64,000 nt of DNA from Eudromia elegans (taxonomy: Eukaryota; Chordata; Aves; Tinamiformes; Tinamidae), in NCBI GenBank assembly GCA_003342815.1, contig PTEX01000138.1, positions 2,037,456-2,101,455 of the forward strand, written 5' to 3'. Made by a program: the position numbers and the translations under genes. Shown here piece by piece: positions 1 through 14,200 of this stretch (position 1 is the stretch's first letter; every line of letters begins with the position of its first letter). The notes beneath the pieces were generated by a model. The model made no database searches, was not told where the DNA came from, and saw nothing but the letters and a program-made list of their open reading frames with translations.

Positions 1-954
1 TTTTTGTCCATTTTTACATGGACTTTGCTGAACCATTGCGTAGGTTGCCAAGCTGATGCTTGCTGGAAGAACCATAAAATTGCTTGATTACTCTTGCCGT
101 AGTATATAGCTAGATCTGTAAAAGGGCTTCAGAGCTGACACTAACTTACAGCAGGGTTTGAGTGCCCTAGCTGGGAACCGTGGCTGCTCTGGCAGGGGAG
201 AGAGCTTGTGCCTGTGCTGGGTTGGATTTGACAGTAGCAGGTGGCTGCTAACCTATCTGCTAGAGTAATTTTTGTTGGGGAGGAATAGGCAATGTCTTGA
301 TCCCGTCAAAGGGAAGGGAGGGACTTCAGGAGACTGTGGCAAAGCAGGATTCAGAACTTTCTGTCAAGATGCCCTTTAAAAATGACACAAAGATCACTGC
401 TTTTGGAGTGCAACACTAGAAGAAGTAGGGGTGTCCACTGACATCATTAGCATGTTTCTACATCATGAGAAAAGTCCTTTCTTGGCCTAAAATGATTCGA
501 ATCCATATCTCTTGCCGTAGGGAGTGCGCTGATATTGCTGGGGGTGCCTTCTACTTGGTTCTTGTCTCCTGTGCCACCTCAAGTAAGAAGACATTCTGCT
601 TACAGAGAAGGAACTAGTCCCAGAAGCTGCATCCTGGTAATGAGGACTCTGATAACAGCTCTCCAGCAAAGCAGAAGTTTAGGAAAATACACATTTGGCA
701 GGATTTACAGGCTATCTTACTTCCCCTGATATCGACTTATGGATAAGTACTCTTATGGTTTAGGTTCTTTTTCTTTTGACAGGAGGCCTGCAGGCTCAGT
801 GCTGAAGATCTTTTTGTGGTTTTACCTGCCTCTCCCAAGCTTCTCTTTGACTGGGACGTTCGGCTGTGGGCAGATTTAGAGCTTTTCCAGTTCTTTGGAA
901 TATGAGGCAAAAACAAAGGCCACAGCATGACACTGACTGCACCAAGTACTGAGG
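1..954. other. No recognised gene
   Basis: I see no exon, repeat or RNA gene that I can name here. Short open frames occur on both strands but none resembles a known family or has convincing splice sites at both ends. N-terminal exons of the neighbouring YwrD-like pseudogene might be expected in this direction, but I could not align any. Confidence 0.4.
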
Positions 955-2060
955 ATCACAGAATCATTATGGTTGGAAATTACCTTCAGGATCGAGTCCA
1001 AATGTAAACCCTTCAACACCATAACCTGCTCAACCGTGTCCCTGAGTGCCTCATCTACACGTTCCTTGAGCACTACCAGGGACGGTGACTCTACCACTTC
1101 CCCAGCAGCCTGTTCCAAGGCTTCACCACTCTTTCCATGTGGAAATTCTTTCTAACATCTAGCCTGAAACTCCCCTGGTGCAACTTGAGGCTATTTCCTT
1201 TTGTTTTACCTGTAGTTATTCTGGAAGAGAGATCAAACCCCACCTCACTACAACCTCCTTTTCAGGTAGTTGTAGAGAGTGATAAAGCCTCTGCTGAGGC
1301 TTCTCTTCTCCACACTAAATAAGCCAGCTCCCTCAGCCGCTCCTCATAAGATCTGTGCTCCAGCCCCTTCCTCACCTTCACTGCCGTCCTTTGGACACAC
1401 TCTAGCACCTCAATGTTTTTTTTGTAGTAAGGGGCCCAAAACTGAACACAAGATTTAAGGGGCCACCTCACTGGTATCCAACACACGGGGACAATCGCTG
1501 CCCTGCTTCTGCTGACTATGCTGTTTCTGATACCAGACAGTAGGCTGCTGGCCTTCCTGGCCACCTGGGCACACTGCTGGCTTGTGTTCAGCTGCCTGTT
1601 GACGAGCACTCAGATCCTTTTCTGCCACACAACTCTCCAGCCACTGTCCGCAGCCTGTAGTGCTGCTTGGGCTTGTTGTGATTGGCACTTGGCCTTGTTG
1701 AACCTCATGCAGTTGGTCACAGCCCATTGATCCAGCCCGTCCAGATCCCTCTGCAGAGCCTTCCTACCCTCAGCCATATCATCCCGGGTTGATGTCATCT
1801 GCAGACTTGCTGAGAGTACCCTCAAAGCCCTCATCCAGACTGTTGATAAAGATATTAAAGAGGAGCGACCCCAACACTGAACCCTGGGGGAACACCACTC
1901 TTGACTGGTTGCCAGCTGGATTTGACTCCATTCACTGTCACTGTCTGGGTCCTGCCATCCAGCCGGTTTTTCACCTAGTGAAGAGTCCACCTGCCTAAGC
2001 CACAAGCTGCCGGCTTCTCCAGGAGCAGGCAGTGGGGAGACTGTGTCAAAAGCCTTAATA
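955..2060 (-). mobile_element. CR1 LINE retrotransposon, 5'-truncated, minus strand
   Basis: The stretch begins on the plus strand with the reverse complement of the CR1 3' end (cagaatcattatggttggaa). Read on the minus strand it encodes degraded reverse-transcriptase C-terminal sequence. Recognisable pieces are DLDGLDQWA followed by RFNKAKCQ, then RKASSLLSGIRNSIVSRSR, then EVLECVQRTAVKVRKGLEH. The frame is broken several times, so the element is dead. The 5' end is cut off near 2060 (around tgtgtcaaaagcctt), as is usual for CR1. It lies just upstream of the first recognisable exon of the YwrD-like pseudogene, in the opposite orientation. Confidence 0.93.
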
Positions 2061-2413
2061 CATTATGAGAAATGGGTATCTGTAATTAATCTGCAGTTGA
2101 AATTATTCTGGGTGAAGGCTCAAAATTTTGTCCCATGTAGTGATCGTGTTAGTATTACCACTGTATAACACTGGCCTTTTGACAGTGCGTTGCATTGCAG
2201 AATACCATGCTAATTTATAATACCCATATCTTATTCTAAAAGATGTAGAAGCAAGGAAAGGCGATGCGCTATTGTTAGGAAGTTTTTTGTTTCATTTTGT
2301 TTTTTCTGGCCTGAAGAAATACCTGCCTTCTATGTTGTTTTTAAGGCACATTTTTCGTAATGTTATATTTCTAGTTGCTTAAAACAGGAAAAAAAGTTTT
2401 GTTCCTTCCTTAG
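2061..2413. other. AT-rich spacer between CR1 and first pseudogene exon
   Basis: Nothing is recognised apart from the polypyrimidine tract and acceptor (ttccttccttag) at the right end, which leads into the first aligned exon of the YwrD-like pseudogene. Confidence 0.4.
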
Positions 2414-5400
2414 GGTGTGAATGTTTGGGAAATACCTCCTAATGGACAAGGAATCACAGCTTTGACCCTAAACATTTTAGAAAAATATGATGTTAAAGAT
2501 ATGGCTTTTTGTCCAGTCTTGAGTTATGATACTTTGCATTTGTTTTTCAAGACTGGCTCTTTCTGAAAGTGAGATTTATTCAGACACAGAATGAATCTGT
2601 AAAAATTTTCAGCAATTTAAAGTTCTGAGGAAAATTTTTGTAAAAGCCCATTCAAAAGGCATGACTCTGATTTAAATAAAACTCTACATGAATAATTTTT
2701 TTTAGTATAATGCATGATAAAACACAATTATTGGAGAGAGGTCTTTTTGGTATGAAATACTAATTTGCAAAACAGAATATTTTTGACATTGAAAGTATAA
2801 CTTTCAAAGAAAGTCTCCAGTATCATTTAACTGATTTTTATGAACAGTCTTATATAAGCTACCTTTGTATAAACATCCTTTTTTTAAATTCTTAGTTGTT
2901 AAGTACTCTATGTTCAGTGCTCGTAACTATATGACTGAATCAATAAATATTTTAAATAATGTCTGGGTATCCAGTGTTCTTTATGCAGTAATGCTGTAAG
3001 TTTTAAAAAATGTATGGTAAGTCTAATGCAATTGTCTTTTTGTTTTTTGGTTGCCATTTTCAGGCATGGGTCATAATACTACTGACTACTTGCGTGTGCT
3101 GGGTGAGGCCATGAAACTTAGCTTTACTGATGCTTTCTTATTCTGTGCAGACCCTGATAAAGTTCTGGTACCTGCAAAAACTTCTGTCCAAAACTGATGC
3201 TAAAGAGTGTTCTCGACTAATAAATTTACAAAGGTATCTTTCTTTCCTTACTTACGTTCAGTAATAAGGCATGCAGTTGCACTCTGTAGTTTTAGGAAGA
3301 TCTCAGTGACTGGAGATCTTCTTTTATTTCTTTACATATTATGATCTTTAGACTTCTTGTGGAATTATTTAGTTTGAAATATGTTTGCACTGTGTTTTTA
3401 CTTGCAAAAACATTATCTCGAAGGTGAAAGGCTATAGAAGAAAGCAAGAAAATAACAGTTGATATAGTGAAACCTTTTTAGAAACAATTGGTCTGTACAT
3501 TTAAAAATACAGAACTAAAAAAAGCTGTGCCAATGTCTTAGAAGTAATTTTAAACAAAATGTTTTAAAATACTCCATTTCAAAAATAACCCCGTAATGAA
3601 TCTGGTATGTTTATCTTGCATAAGAAAAAAAAAATTATTGGACTAGTCAGAGAACACAAAAAAAAAGAGAGAAGGGAAAAAAAATTGCCTCCAACTTTTG
3701 ATCTCAATCAGTGCGAGAATCTACAGCAAAACTGAGATGTATTGAAATTTCCTATGTCGGTAGGTGCCTGTGCCTCCTTTGATTAATAATCTCTTTAGTC
3801 ATGGCTTGTATCACAGAGAAGCAGATAAATGTGCTGCCAGCAGAGTCCTCCCTTCAGCAGAGGGGAGAGGAGGGACCCTGTCTCTCTTCTGTGGTTCTGT
3901 CGACTGTCAAAGATGGCTGCAGCTCCCTGGAGAGCTCCATGGTTCTACCCAGTAAACCTCAACACCCTCAACCTCTGCCTCCGGCTGGGAATTAAGTGTG
4001 GCAGGAAGCGCACACGTAGGAGTGTGCAGCAAGGGAGATGCACTCATCTTTGCAAATGTGTGTGGCAGAAAGCAGGGGGCACATCCCAGAGTGGGTGAAC
4101 ACCGCAGTGAAGCCCTTTGAACATGTAGTGCACCTCGCTGTCTCTCCCTCCCAGACAGATTTTAACATGGTTTGTTGTATTCAGGGTTTTGTTTCATCAA
4201 GGGGCAGAAATTAAATGTTAGGCTAATGAGATTTGCAGTCATGTCAAACTCAGTAGAGTTCATGCTTAGGAATGTCTTGAGGTGGTAAAAGTAATTTTAA
4301 AATATTTTGTACTATCATATTCCTTACTGAAGGAAAATTACAAAAGTCCAAAGAGCACAGTGATTACTCATGTACATGTAGAAATTCCCATATGTGTGTA
4401 AGTACCAGTGTGTGTTAACCTGCTTTTGTGTATTTTAGATAGGTGTGTTTACTTTAATTTATTGGCAGGATCGTGTTTGAACTTAACTAAATATTAGTTA
4501 TAAAGTAGAAATACCATATTGATATAGGCCTTACGTGGCTATAAGTGGACTTTGGATCCATCCAATGCTTTATCTTTCATATGATAACATCTGTCATTTC
4601 AAAGTCTCCACCTGAAACCTGCTATATCATTTAGTTCAGGATATGAGTTAGTTTATCATTTTGGATTAGCTCTCCTTAAATTTTCTAATATAAGTAGTTT
4701 GGATTAATTCAGCTCTTGGTTAAAGCAATTTTGGATTAGGATCATACTCTTGTTACTTGTATGCGTGAGTATACCCTCTGGTTCCAGAAGAGTGATTCAC
4801 AAGATGGGGTGAAGCATGTGTTGTAGAAGTGCTGTGGCTTGTTTTTAACTGAGTTACATTTTCAGTGTGTGCTAATGTTAGTAGTTTCTGTGTTTCAGAG
4901 CGAGTGACAAATTTAGTTCTGAAAACATTTTGCCATTAGGAACAGATACGATGTACTTCACTGTGGTGAATCCTCAAGGCAATGCCTGTTCTTTCATCAA
5001 TAGCAACTACATGGGCTTTGGTACTGGCCTGGTGCCAGATGGCTGTGAATTTCCTCTACAAGTGAAAAGACACTTCCTACTATAGCATATTCTAGTATGT
5101 GTGAAGACAATTTGGAAAGATGGTCAGAAAGTCCAAGCTGTATTCTTATTTCAGGACAGGACAGTTAGTTTTCAGATTTGCTTAATGTATAATCCCCATT
5201 CTTGTTAAACTCTGACTAGCTAATGCATTTGAAAGTGGAAATGTGTGATATGTCTTAGATTACTGTTGTATAAAGTCTACTAGTTAAACCATCATATGTG
5301 AGTGGGATTTGTTCTGTTACATGCTTTTCTCAGTGGGGAAATGCTTGTCCTCATTCAGGTTCTGTGTTCATCTCTTTGAAGATATTCTGTTGCTAGATAC

Positions 5401-8289
5401 TTCCTCTCACTTCCTCTTCGTTTTGCTCCAGTTTTACACAGATAGAGGGGTGGCCTGAGAACTGAGCAGAGCAATCTGCAAAATTGTGTCATCTTGTGAA
5501 GAAAGTGACTTCCTGCAAAAAGGAGCATGACAGTGCATTTTTCTTTATATTTGTGTGGTAGCTCATTACTTCCTATTGGTAAATATAAAAGTCATATATT
5601 GCAGGCCATACAGCTGCGCCTATTTCCCATAGAATTTCTATAGAGGTTTAACGAAAATGTGGATGTAATGTATAAGCCTTTTGTGTGTACAAAAAAAAAC
5701 AAAACACCTGTTTTTTGGAAATCTAACATTGTTTGAAGCTCATCTGTATTTTTTAATGCTGCTTATAGGATAATATAGTATAAATAGTACTTTCAAGAAC
5801 AATGAAGTTAAACACTTAAACATCTTCCCCCACTGAGTGTTCTGCAAGCTGCCTTCAACCTGGCACCCTTCTCCGTACTGTCAGGGACACCATATGCTAT
5901 CTCAAATGTCATAGTCGCAGACTAGCTGATGAGAGTAGTCTTAGTGACTGTCTTGGTCACAATTGCTGTAAACGGTGTTCTTTCAAACTGATAGATGACA
6001 TTTAACAATCTCATCGGTTTTGTTATAAAAGGTGCATATGTATCTTTTTATTTGTTTCTTTTTCCAGAATAGGAGAGCTAACTTTTCCATCTCCAGCAGC
6101 CATCTAAACTGCCTTGCACCAGGGAAATGTCTATATCACACTGCAATTCCTGCCCTAGTGACCGCTGCAGACAGAGAGGAACTTCTGTGCTCCTTTGGAG
6201 TGATGGGAGGGTTCATGCAACTCCAAGGACGTGTGCAGGTAAAATCTGATTTTTGTCCATCTGTTCACAGATGGAAGATTTCACAGCTTTTTCTGTGAAA
6301 AAGACTTTTGAGTGCTCGTACCTTGATCTTTTGTATGGTTCCTTGATAAGCTGACATGTATTTGCTAGCGCATTTACTTATTTTCTAATGCTAAAGAAAA
6401 GAGATGCTGAAACACATAACTGGTAAATATAAAATAACAGTTGCAGGATATTTGTGGAAGCAAAATGCATGTCCATAGCTCTCCCTTTCTCAGGCACCAG
6501 AGCTACCTGAAGAACTGGGTTCCTTCATCAGAGAATGCAGCATACTGCATGTAGGCTATACTCATTTCTATTAATATTTTTGTACTTTTTGTTGGTGCAG
6601 TCGTCTGTCTGCAATTTAATGTGCCTATTGATAGTTCCTCCTGATAGAAAATGGGAGATAACATGAGTAGTTATGCTCTGCAAATAGATAAAAATATGAA
6701 GCCAAAGCAGATATGGTGAAAAGCTGGATTAGATTTAGTCTACTCTCTGTACTTACAAAAGTATTCCTATTCCTGGTTCCTTCCTTTTGTGGTGTTTTGA
6801 GGGAGGGACTGCAGGAAAATCCTTTTTCTTCTATAACTCTTGTTGTGCCTTACATGAGCACTGACATTCTTGTAGAGTGGAAAGGTGTATTTTCATTAGG
6901 GCATAGAGAATGAAGAGCAGGAAAATACAGGACATGGGAACAAATTTCACTTCTTTAGCTTCTGTTTTTGACAAGCCCTTGACTTTATAAACCTTATGGT
7001 TTTTGCATGAAACTTCCACAAGAGAAAAAGAAATGGGCTCTAACATTGAATTAAAAGTTTCTACAAAGACAGCTTGTTTGCAAATTGGGGGGTCTTCCTG
7101 TAAAGTATCAAAAGTATTTCATGAGATCAATTATTTGCTTATACACATCCTATCTTATTGCAGAGCTGTGCTTGTTCTTTTTACATGTGCTACTAAATGT
7201 GTTGGAGTTTAGGATGAATCTTCAGCAAGCCTTGGATGCAGCCTAGTTTTCTTTGAACTATTTCAAGGAAGGTATTAATTTATTGCTTACAGACTAAATT
7301 GCTAACCTACGGTTCCCAATCGTAGTACAGATATAGGGGCACCAATGATTTTGAGCACCATGCAGCTGGCAGTACTCAGCAGCATATCTGTAGATCATGG
7401 AGAGATGGTAGTTCTGTACCCAAGGATTTATCTGCTATTGTCAGATCTACTGGTAAAAGTAAAGGAGCATTTTGCACACTAGGGCATGATCTGAAAAAAA
7501 AAAAAAAAAAAATCTGTGAAATGAAATGGAATGTCACTCTCGTAATAGTCGTTTCATTGCACGTAATTCATGTGTTGGACTAACCAGTAGCCCTCCTATG
7601 AATTCTGCATATAAAGAGGTCTGTAATGTCTTTATAATTGCAGTGATTCCCCAGGACGCAATCTCATTTTTCGTCATCCCATTGCATGTACCTGAGCAGC
7701 ACTCAAATAGCACAGTAATGACTTCATGGCAGGACAGATATAACTGATAACATCTGGGAAGTTGTTGGGGTTTGCCAGCAATCCTTGGCAGGCAAATGTT
7801 ACTTTTGACATGTCTAAAGTTTTCTGAGAGACAAGGCTCAGCTAATAGGGCTGTCCTGCTTACCATATGGTATCCCCCTCCCTGGTAGATCTGCCTTGCA
7901 GAACTAGCACCTGAACCAAAATCCATTCCCATTGAAGCATTTATGATTTGGCTGGCTCAGTGGGGATGATGCTTTAGTTCAGTTACTATTAATGCAGAGT
8001 GTTTTGCTCTTGACCCAACTGTTACTTTGCACTGTCTTATGCAGAAGGCAGGTGGCATCTGTCACTTGAAGATGGTATTTCACAAGCTGTTGCAGAAGAC
8101 TTGAAAACCAGAGATCACTGGAGCCAGTGGCCCATCCGCATGTACCACAGGAGCCTATTTGGTCATGGCCTTCAGTTATCACTGAAGGGAATAGGTGGCA
8201 ATCTGGGGACTCTGTCCTCCAGGCACGCGCAGAATGTTCTGTGGACAGGATCTGACTCCCAAGGAAATGGCTGCACAGTGGAGTACTAG
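2414..8289 (+). pseudogene. YwrD-type gamma-glutamyltransferase-like pseudogene (C-terminal exons)
   Basis: Six exons align in phase with the gamma-glutamyltransferase/YwrD family (N-terminal nucleophile hydrolases acting on gamma-glutamyl peptides such as glutathione): 2414-2498 (VWEIPPNGQGITAL), 3064-3233 (GEAMKLSFTDAFLFCADPDK), 4899-5061 ([20 protein letters not shown], preceded by GTDTMYF with the likely nucleophile Thr), 6068-6238 (NRRANFSI...SFGVMGGFMQLQG), 7187-7271 (VLLNVLEFRMNLQQALDA) and 8045-8289 (SLEDGISQAVAEDLK...LWTGSDSQGNGC, stop at 8287-8289). Four lesions are visible. The donor after 2498 is AT instead of GT. One extra A in the A5 run at 3176-3180 shifts the frame. The acceptor before 7187 is AT instead of AG, after a good pyrimidine tract. 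An in-frame TAG at 7244-7246 replaces a position in the family's LDAPRF motif. All other junctions agree in phase, so this was an intron-containing gene in place and not a processed copy. The N-terminal exons are not seen. Confidence 0.82.
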
Positions 8290-11200
8290 TCTGGAATGAA
8301 TGTGTGTCCAGTGCTGCAGCATTAATTTTCATGTGTAGGCACACTGCTGACATGGATACCTATTTCTTTGAGCTGTAATTGCAACTATAACATTTATTCT
8401 ACTTCAGAAACACCAGGTTGCCCCCACCTTCCAAAACAAACTGTGGCACCACATGTGTGAGTTAGAAGAATCTGGTGACTGGAGTGGCTGTGCTAAAGCA
8501 CTGTGTGTAGTACACGTACCACCTGGCATACAGGTGTTTTGTATAGCCATATATAATGCAGTTTTGGTTGTATTTTTCCAGTACATTGCCTTTAAAAAAA
8601 ATAAATTACTAAGAGTGACTATTAAATGTTCATTTTCTGTTGCTTTTCTCCTTTAAATGTTGCTCAGATTAAAAAGGATGTTTCTTATGGTAGTTTTGTT
8701 GTTTTCTAATTGGTTATGATTAATACTGGTTTGCCACATTCATATAGCGTTTCTGAGGTCTTGATGTGCCTGTCAGGAATATCACAATGAAAGATCTGAC
8801 GATGTGATTGATAGCTGTTTTAAGTTTCATTAAAAAAATCAGTTAATTTCTTTTTTGTTTTTAATTTCAGTAAAAATGTAGTGCACTGATTGAATATGGT
8901 TAAACTAACTTTACTGTTGTGATATAATGCTTGATGTAAGGGTGGGAATACAGTGTAAGAAATAATCTTTCAAAGGTCCTGTGCATATGTCTGATTTTTC
9001 TGCTTGCAGTGTGCGCTGTTCAGTTAGTACTGATCCTGAAAGATTTGCCTACCAGTAGTGTGCAATTTTAAACACTAAACTTGAAATTTGACTGCTGTTA
9101 ACCAAGCGGTAGTTGTGGGGTTATTCAGCAAGAATAATCTTAAAAGTTTTGTAGCTAGGAGTGATTTACTAATGGCTAATTGTAGGGATAAGAGTGCGTG
9201 AACAGTGCACAGAGCGTATATGTTAATGAAACAGAACTGGCAATTGTACTGCTTGCTTGTTTGTGTGAGGTGGTCTTTTTGTTTTATTTCTTTATTTATT
9301 TGTTTTAGCCTCCAGATACAAAGTCTTTGATATACTGTGTCTTTACTAGATTAGAGGCAGACATAAGAGGCTTAATGACTGACTTCTGCACAGAGCCAGA
9401 GACTTAACAGTCGTATTTTTTGCTCCAGGGTAAATGACATATCAGAACTGTATGTCTTTATTGGATATTTGTTTTAGATATATTGCCACATTTTGGGGGG
9501 GAGCACAAAGGTGGTATTTTAAAACAGTTCTTTAGCCTAGAAACAGTCTATGCATCGTGCTTTTCTGTGTCAAGAAATGTATGTTAAGATAGTGCCCATT
9601 TTCTGGTTCAGACTACTACTGCACACAACATAGCACAGGGTATGGTAGTGCTGTGAACATGTGTGTCTTTTCCAGTAACATCAAAAGTTTAGGGGGATAA
9701 TACAAATATAGATTGTAAGTTAGTGTAAATATTACAGTCAAGGAGAAACCAGCTTCAGCTGTTTGTTTTGCATAGCCAAGGTTTCACTCACAGGGCTGTG
9801 TCAGAAATAGGAATGGGATATTTTTCTCCAGTGTCCTAATTTTATTAATATTGTTGCAAGAGTAATACATGGGCAATGCCATGATTTTTTTATACACCAC
9901 TAAAAACAAGTTCTTGCAGTGCTGTGTTTGTTGAATGAGGTTACAGTAGTGTTGCAAGTCCCAGGGCAATAATAGTTACCCTTAAATTAGGATTATGGGT
10001 TCTTCTATACAGAGAAGAACTTCTATAGACTCGTTTAGTTGTGTCTTTGCCTTTTGTTGTGACCTTTAGAGTATCCAAACTGGTTAGTTTAGTATAAAAA
10101 TTATTTGTGTTGCATCTTTATTGACTGCTCCTTAGGTCAACATTATTCCTAATAAATTAAAATTTCCCCCAAAGTGTTCATGTGGTAGTTCTGTGTAACA
10201 CTGCAAGCTGCACAGCTCTGCTCCTTCCAGACTCCTGGCTGTGAGACCAAGCAGGTGAGTACCCCTGTGCTGGGTCTGCAGAGGGAGTGATTGTTTTCAT
10301 GCTCAGGGATCTGTCTCCCTGACAGATGTAACATGTGATTGCTTTCTCAAAAGTAGATAATTACTTTGTCCTAGGAATGGTCATATAATTAACTTTCTTC
10401 TGGCTGTGGACAGCAGACCACGGGCATATAAGACTTAAAGGGAGCAGTTTCCTACTATGACTGTCTAGGTGGAGTTAGCTTATGACATGCGCCTATGGGG
10501 TGGAGTGACTGAGGACAATTATAGCTACAACATTATGTCTGTGTGGATTGTGGCTGGAAAACATGAGCAATGAATCACTGTGACACTAAGAAATGGATGG
10601 TAGGCATGGGTGACTATTTTGATTAAAAGGAACTTGTGAGTGGATTTCTGTTTCAAAGGTCACAGGGGGTTCTGTTCTTAACTGCTGGCCAAGATGCTTC
10701 CCTTAATTGGTGGCTGCATATTCATCATGCATTCCCAGCAGGTGTCTGAACTAGTATTTGCCCATATAAGCTGCAACTTAACCTGACAGTAACAGAAAAA
10801 GAAATGAGAATGGCTTATGAGGAGATAAAAGTGTGGGATCATGACCTGTGTCAACACACACACACACTGTAATACTCATTTTTTCCAAATTCATCTGTGC
10901 AGTACATGCTTTTATTTTCCAGACATTCAAAACCTGATCCTGCTTGAGCAGGTCTGTTAGACCAGAAGAGCTCCAGAGGTGTCTTTCATACTCAGCCATG
11001 CCATAGTTCTGTCACCTTCAGATGCCATCTAGTTACCACATTCTGCCAGTGCTTCAATAAGAGGTACTGTGCATCCAGTAACCCTTACTTGGTGGCTAGG
11101 ACCAAAAGGTTTACAAGGGAGTACAATAAAAACTACAGTAAGAAAATCTCTGGTTAGAAATTGCAGAATAGGATATTCAAAAAGCAAAGATATTTGCAAA

Positions 11201-14200
11201 GCAAACTGATTAGCACCTGGATAGTTTATGGTGTAAGAAATTTTTATTTCCTTCAAAATTTTTTTCTATTTTAATTGTTTCTAAGATAACTAGAAGGAAT
11301 TCATCTGCCATGTGGCTCTTTCAATTCTGTCTCTTGGTGACTATTGTATCTTTTAAGAGGTGATATCTAGGGATCATTGTAAGGCTGTATAAAGTAGCGG
11401 GACTGAACTTTTGGAATATTAGAAGAAACATACTTTCGAAAAGAAGCATATGATGCACTTTGGGAAAGAAAGACATCTTTCTTTCTTCCTGACATCTTAA
11501 ATTTAAGCCATGAGATAGTTTAAACTTAGTCAGAAAATGGTGATGGTGGAAGCATCTGTTAAACTTTTTATTCCTTGTATAAGGAATGAAAAAATGGCGG
11601 CTGGGGGAGAGGGTGGGAAAGACACTGATAAAATACTGCAAAGATGAACTACAGTCAGTTTTGGAGGGATTAGCAGGTTTAACACTGTTAATTTATGCTA
11701 CCTAGACCATAAAATCTCACTAATGTGAAGGGGACAGCAGCCAGTCTGTGCCCTGTCTGTGCACGAAAGAGCTAATGGAAGGAGGGTCCTGTGTCTTCCC
11801 CAGACCACAAGAGCTTTACAAGGTGCCTAGTGCAGCAAGCTCAAGTACAGCAGCCTGACAAACATCCAGCTGCGGTCCCTGTTCGTTAGGGGGTCTGGGT
11901 ATTGGCAGCATTACTATGGGCATTAAAATGTACTGGCAGACTCCAGAGGTCCTCTCTGCTTGAATGGTACTTCTCTTTAATCTGCCTTTGAGGACAGTTT
12001 CTTCTGTTATTTCTGACTCATCACTTATTGAAGTTTGATTAGAGCAGAGGTGCTAGATGGGATTGTGGTCCAAAGAACAGGTACAGAAGGTTAGAGAGTA
12101 CACAGCTTTTCAAAGCTTGGATGTAAAAGGGGCTCTTCCAGTATTTATGAGGTGTCCCACTTTTTGTCGTCAGGAAACACCAGTCTCTTACTAACACCTC
12201 TGTTCTGTGAAAGAAGCCGACTTCCATGCTCCTGTTGCATTACAAGAGTGAAAGCAGCAATGACTAGTAAAATATTTATTTATTTTAATAGTGAAGATGC
12301 AGGATCCTGGGCCCCATCTGATATTGTCTGGCTTGTTTATAGGAACTTAATCAACTGCACAAGGCACCTAATTTTTAGACACAGTTCTCTGGAGTGCAGG
12401 GTCAGTGTCCTGCCCCATATAGCACTGTGTTCTGCTGACATGCTTTGTTTTGTAGAACGGATGAAAGACAGTTGCTGTAATTATTTGTAGATCAGCCCTC
12501 CTCCCAGGAAAGTTTCAGGAGTCTTTCCCGGTGCTGTACCTTACAACGTGCAAGAATGTGCTTCATGGTCAGACAAGTCCAGCCTTGTTGAGATCAAGAG
12601 AACGCCTCGCTGCACCTCACTGCTCAAGTCTTGTGCTTCCCTGCCGCACTGCACTCAGTGCTTCTCTGCCAAAGCTTAAGCTTAGACCATCAGTCTAGAA
12701 TTAGGCTTTAGCCTAGATTTAGACTTTTTTTATTGTCTCTGTTAATGCTGGATGATCAATTGCCTTTTTATGTGTGTTCTTTCTTCAGGGGAGACATCAG
12801 AGCTAAAAGAAGTCTTCTGAGAGAAATGGTAGTTTCTTGTGAGGTGGTGAGAAGTTCCTGTGAGTGAGTAATAGTTGTCTCACTGTAAGCTCAAATGCTG
12901 CAGTTTTTGTAAATTTACTAGAAGGTAAACTTACTAGTTTACTATCAAACTCTGCCATCACACAGTAGTGGAGCATGTTGTGAGCTGCAATTGCTCTGGT
13001 CACCGAGAAGCTCATGTCTGCCTTCTGCCTGCATGTGGATCAGGCACCACTCCTCTTGCTATCACAGTCCCTTCCAGAAATGTATTGATGCTTCTCTCGT
13101 TCTGCATCAGTACGGCAGGAAGTTTCGAAGACGAAAGGAAATGGGCCTTGAGAGGTGAACAAACACGAGACTTTCGTAACCTACATAGTTATTCAGGACA
13201 GAGATCTGAACTATTATTTTAGTGGGTTTTTTTTTTTTTTCTTTGAAGGGGGGGGGGTGTTTGTTTTGTGTGTCAATTTTTTTTTAGCAGAATAAGAGAC
13301 TGTTTCTCTGTATCACTTTCGTACTGTCTTAAAGAGTAGTAGGAGGGTATAACTGGCTCAGGACAGCAGAAGAAACAGCTGGTTGATCATCTAATCAAAT
13401 GCCTTTTTTTTTTTTTTTCTCTCTCCCTTTAAGAAGATAAGAATCATGTTTTTGACCAACCTGTTAATGGTTCCTGGGAAAATTACTCAAATACTAAAAC
13501 TCTTCAGAGCATGAGGCCTTTTAAGGATATCTTACTCTTAATTCCTTTGTCTGGAAAAAATCAGTGGACAACAAAATTGATTTTAAATATAGTTAATTCT
13601 AGATAATGTGAAATTTTACCTCTGATCCAATGTTGGAAAACAATTATCTAGTTTATAAATAGAACACATTTTAAACCTTCTCTCCAGAAGCCACATGTAT
13701 ACTTTTGTTTCCAGCATGACACAATGAAGGGAGTTTTCAGTTAAGGAGCTATCTCCTCCTGAAGAGGAAACAGGCAGGATGATGTTGTGCTTGGTTTATG
13801 GTCATTAAAGGTGAAGTACACAATAACATTAAAACTGTGTTTCCATACTCAAAGGATATTTCTCATAATGAAGGAAGTCTCCAAGGCCAACAGCTACAAT
13901 ACCCGGGGAGGTTACATCACAAATCCACATCTGTGCAAGAGTTTGTTTTTTGGGTTTTTTTTAATTTAAACTTCAGTGTGTCTCACGTCAATTTCCCAAA
14001 TACCCTGCTGAAGTCCAGCATGTAACTCCAATTACATGAGTGAAGTGAGCAGAATTTGATAGATAAGACTCAATGTTACAATGTGATTTTTAGCTAGTAA
14101 GAAAGAAACAATCCCAAATGAGTACTACTTGGAAGAATTAAAGTCTTACCACAGACCCCTAATATCATGCCCATTTCCAAACTCAGTTTGTCCAGCTACT

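Noticed and set aside
1262..2005. Open frames on the minus strand that could be called genes
   Set aside because: They are broken pieces of CR1 reverse transcriptase, already covered by the CR1 entry.
7534..7932. 132-residue open frame on the minus strand
   Set aside because: It lies in an intron of the YwrD-like pseudogene, has no recognisable domain and does not continue into flanking exons.
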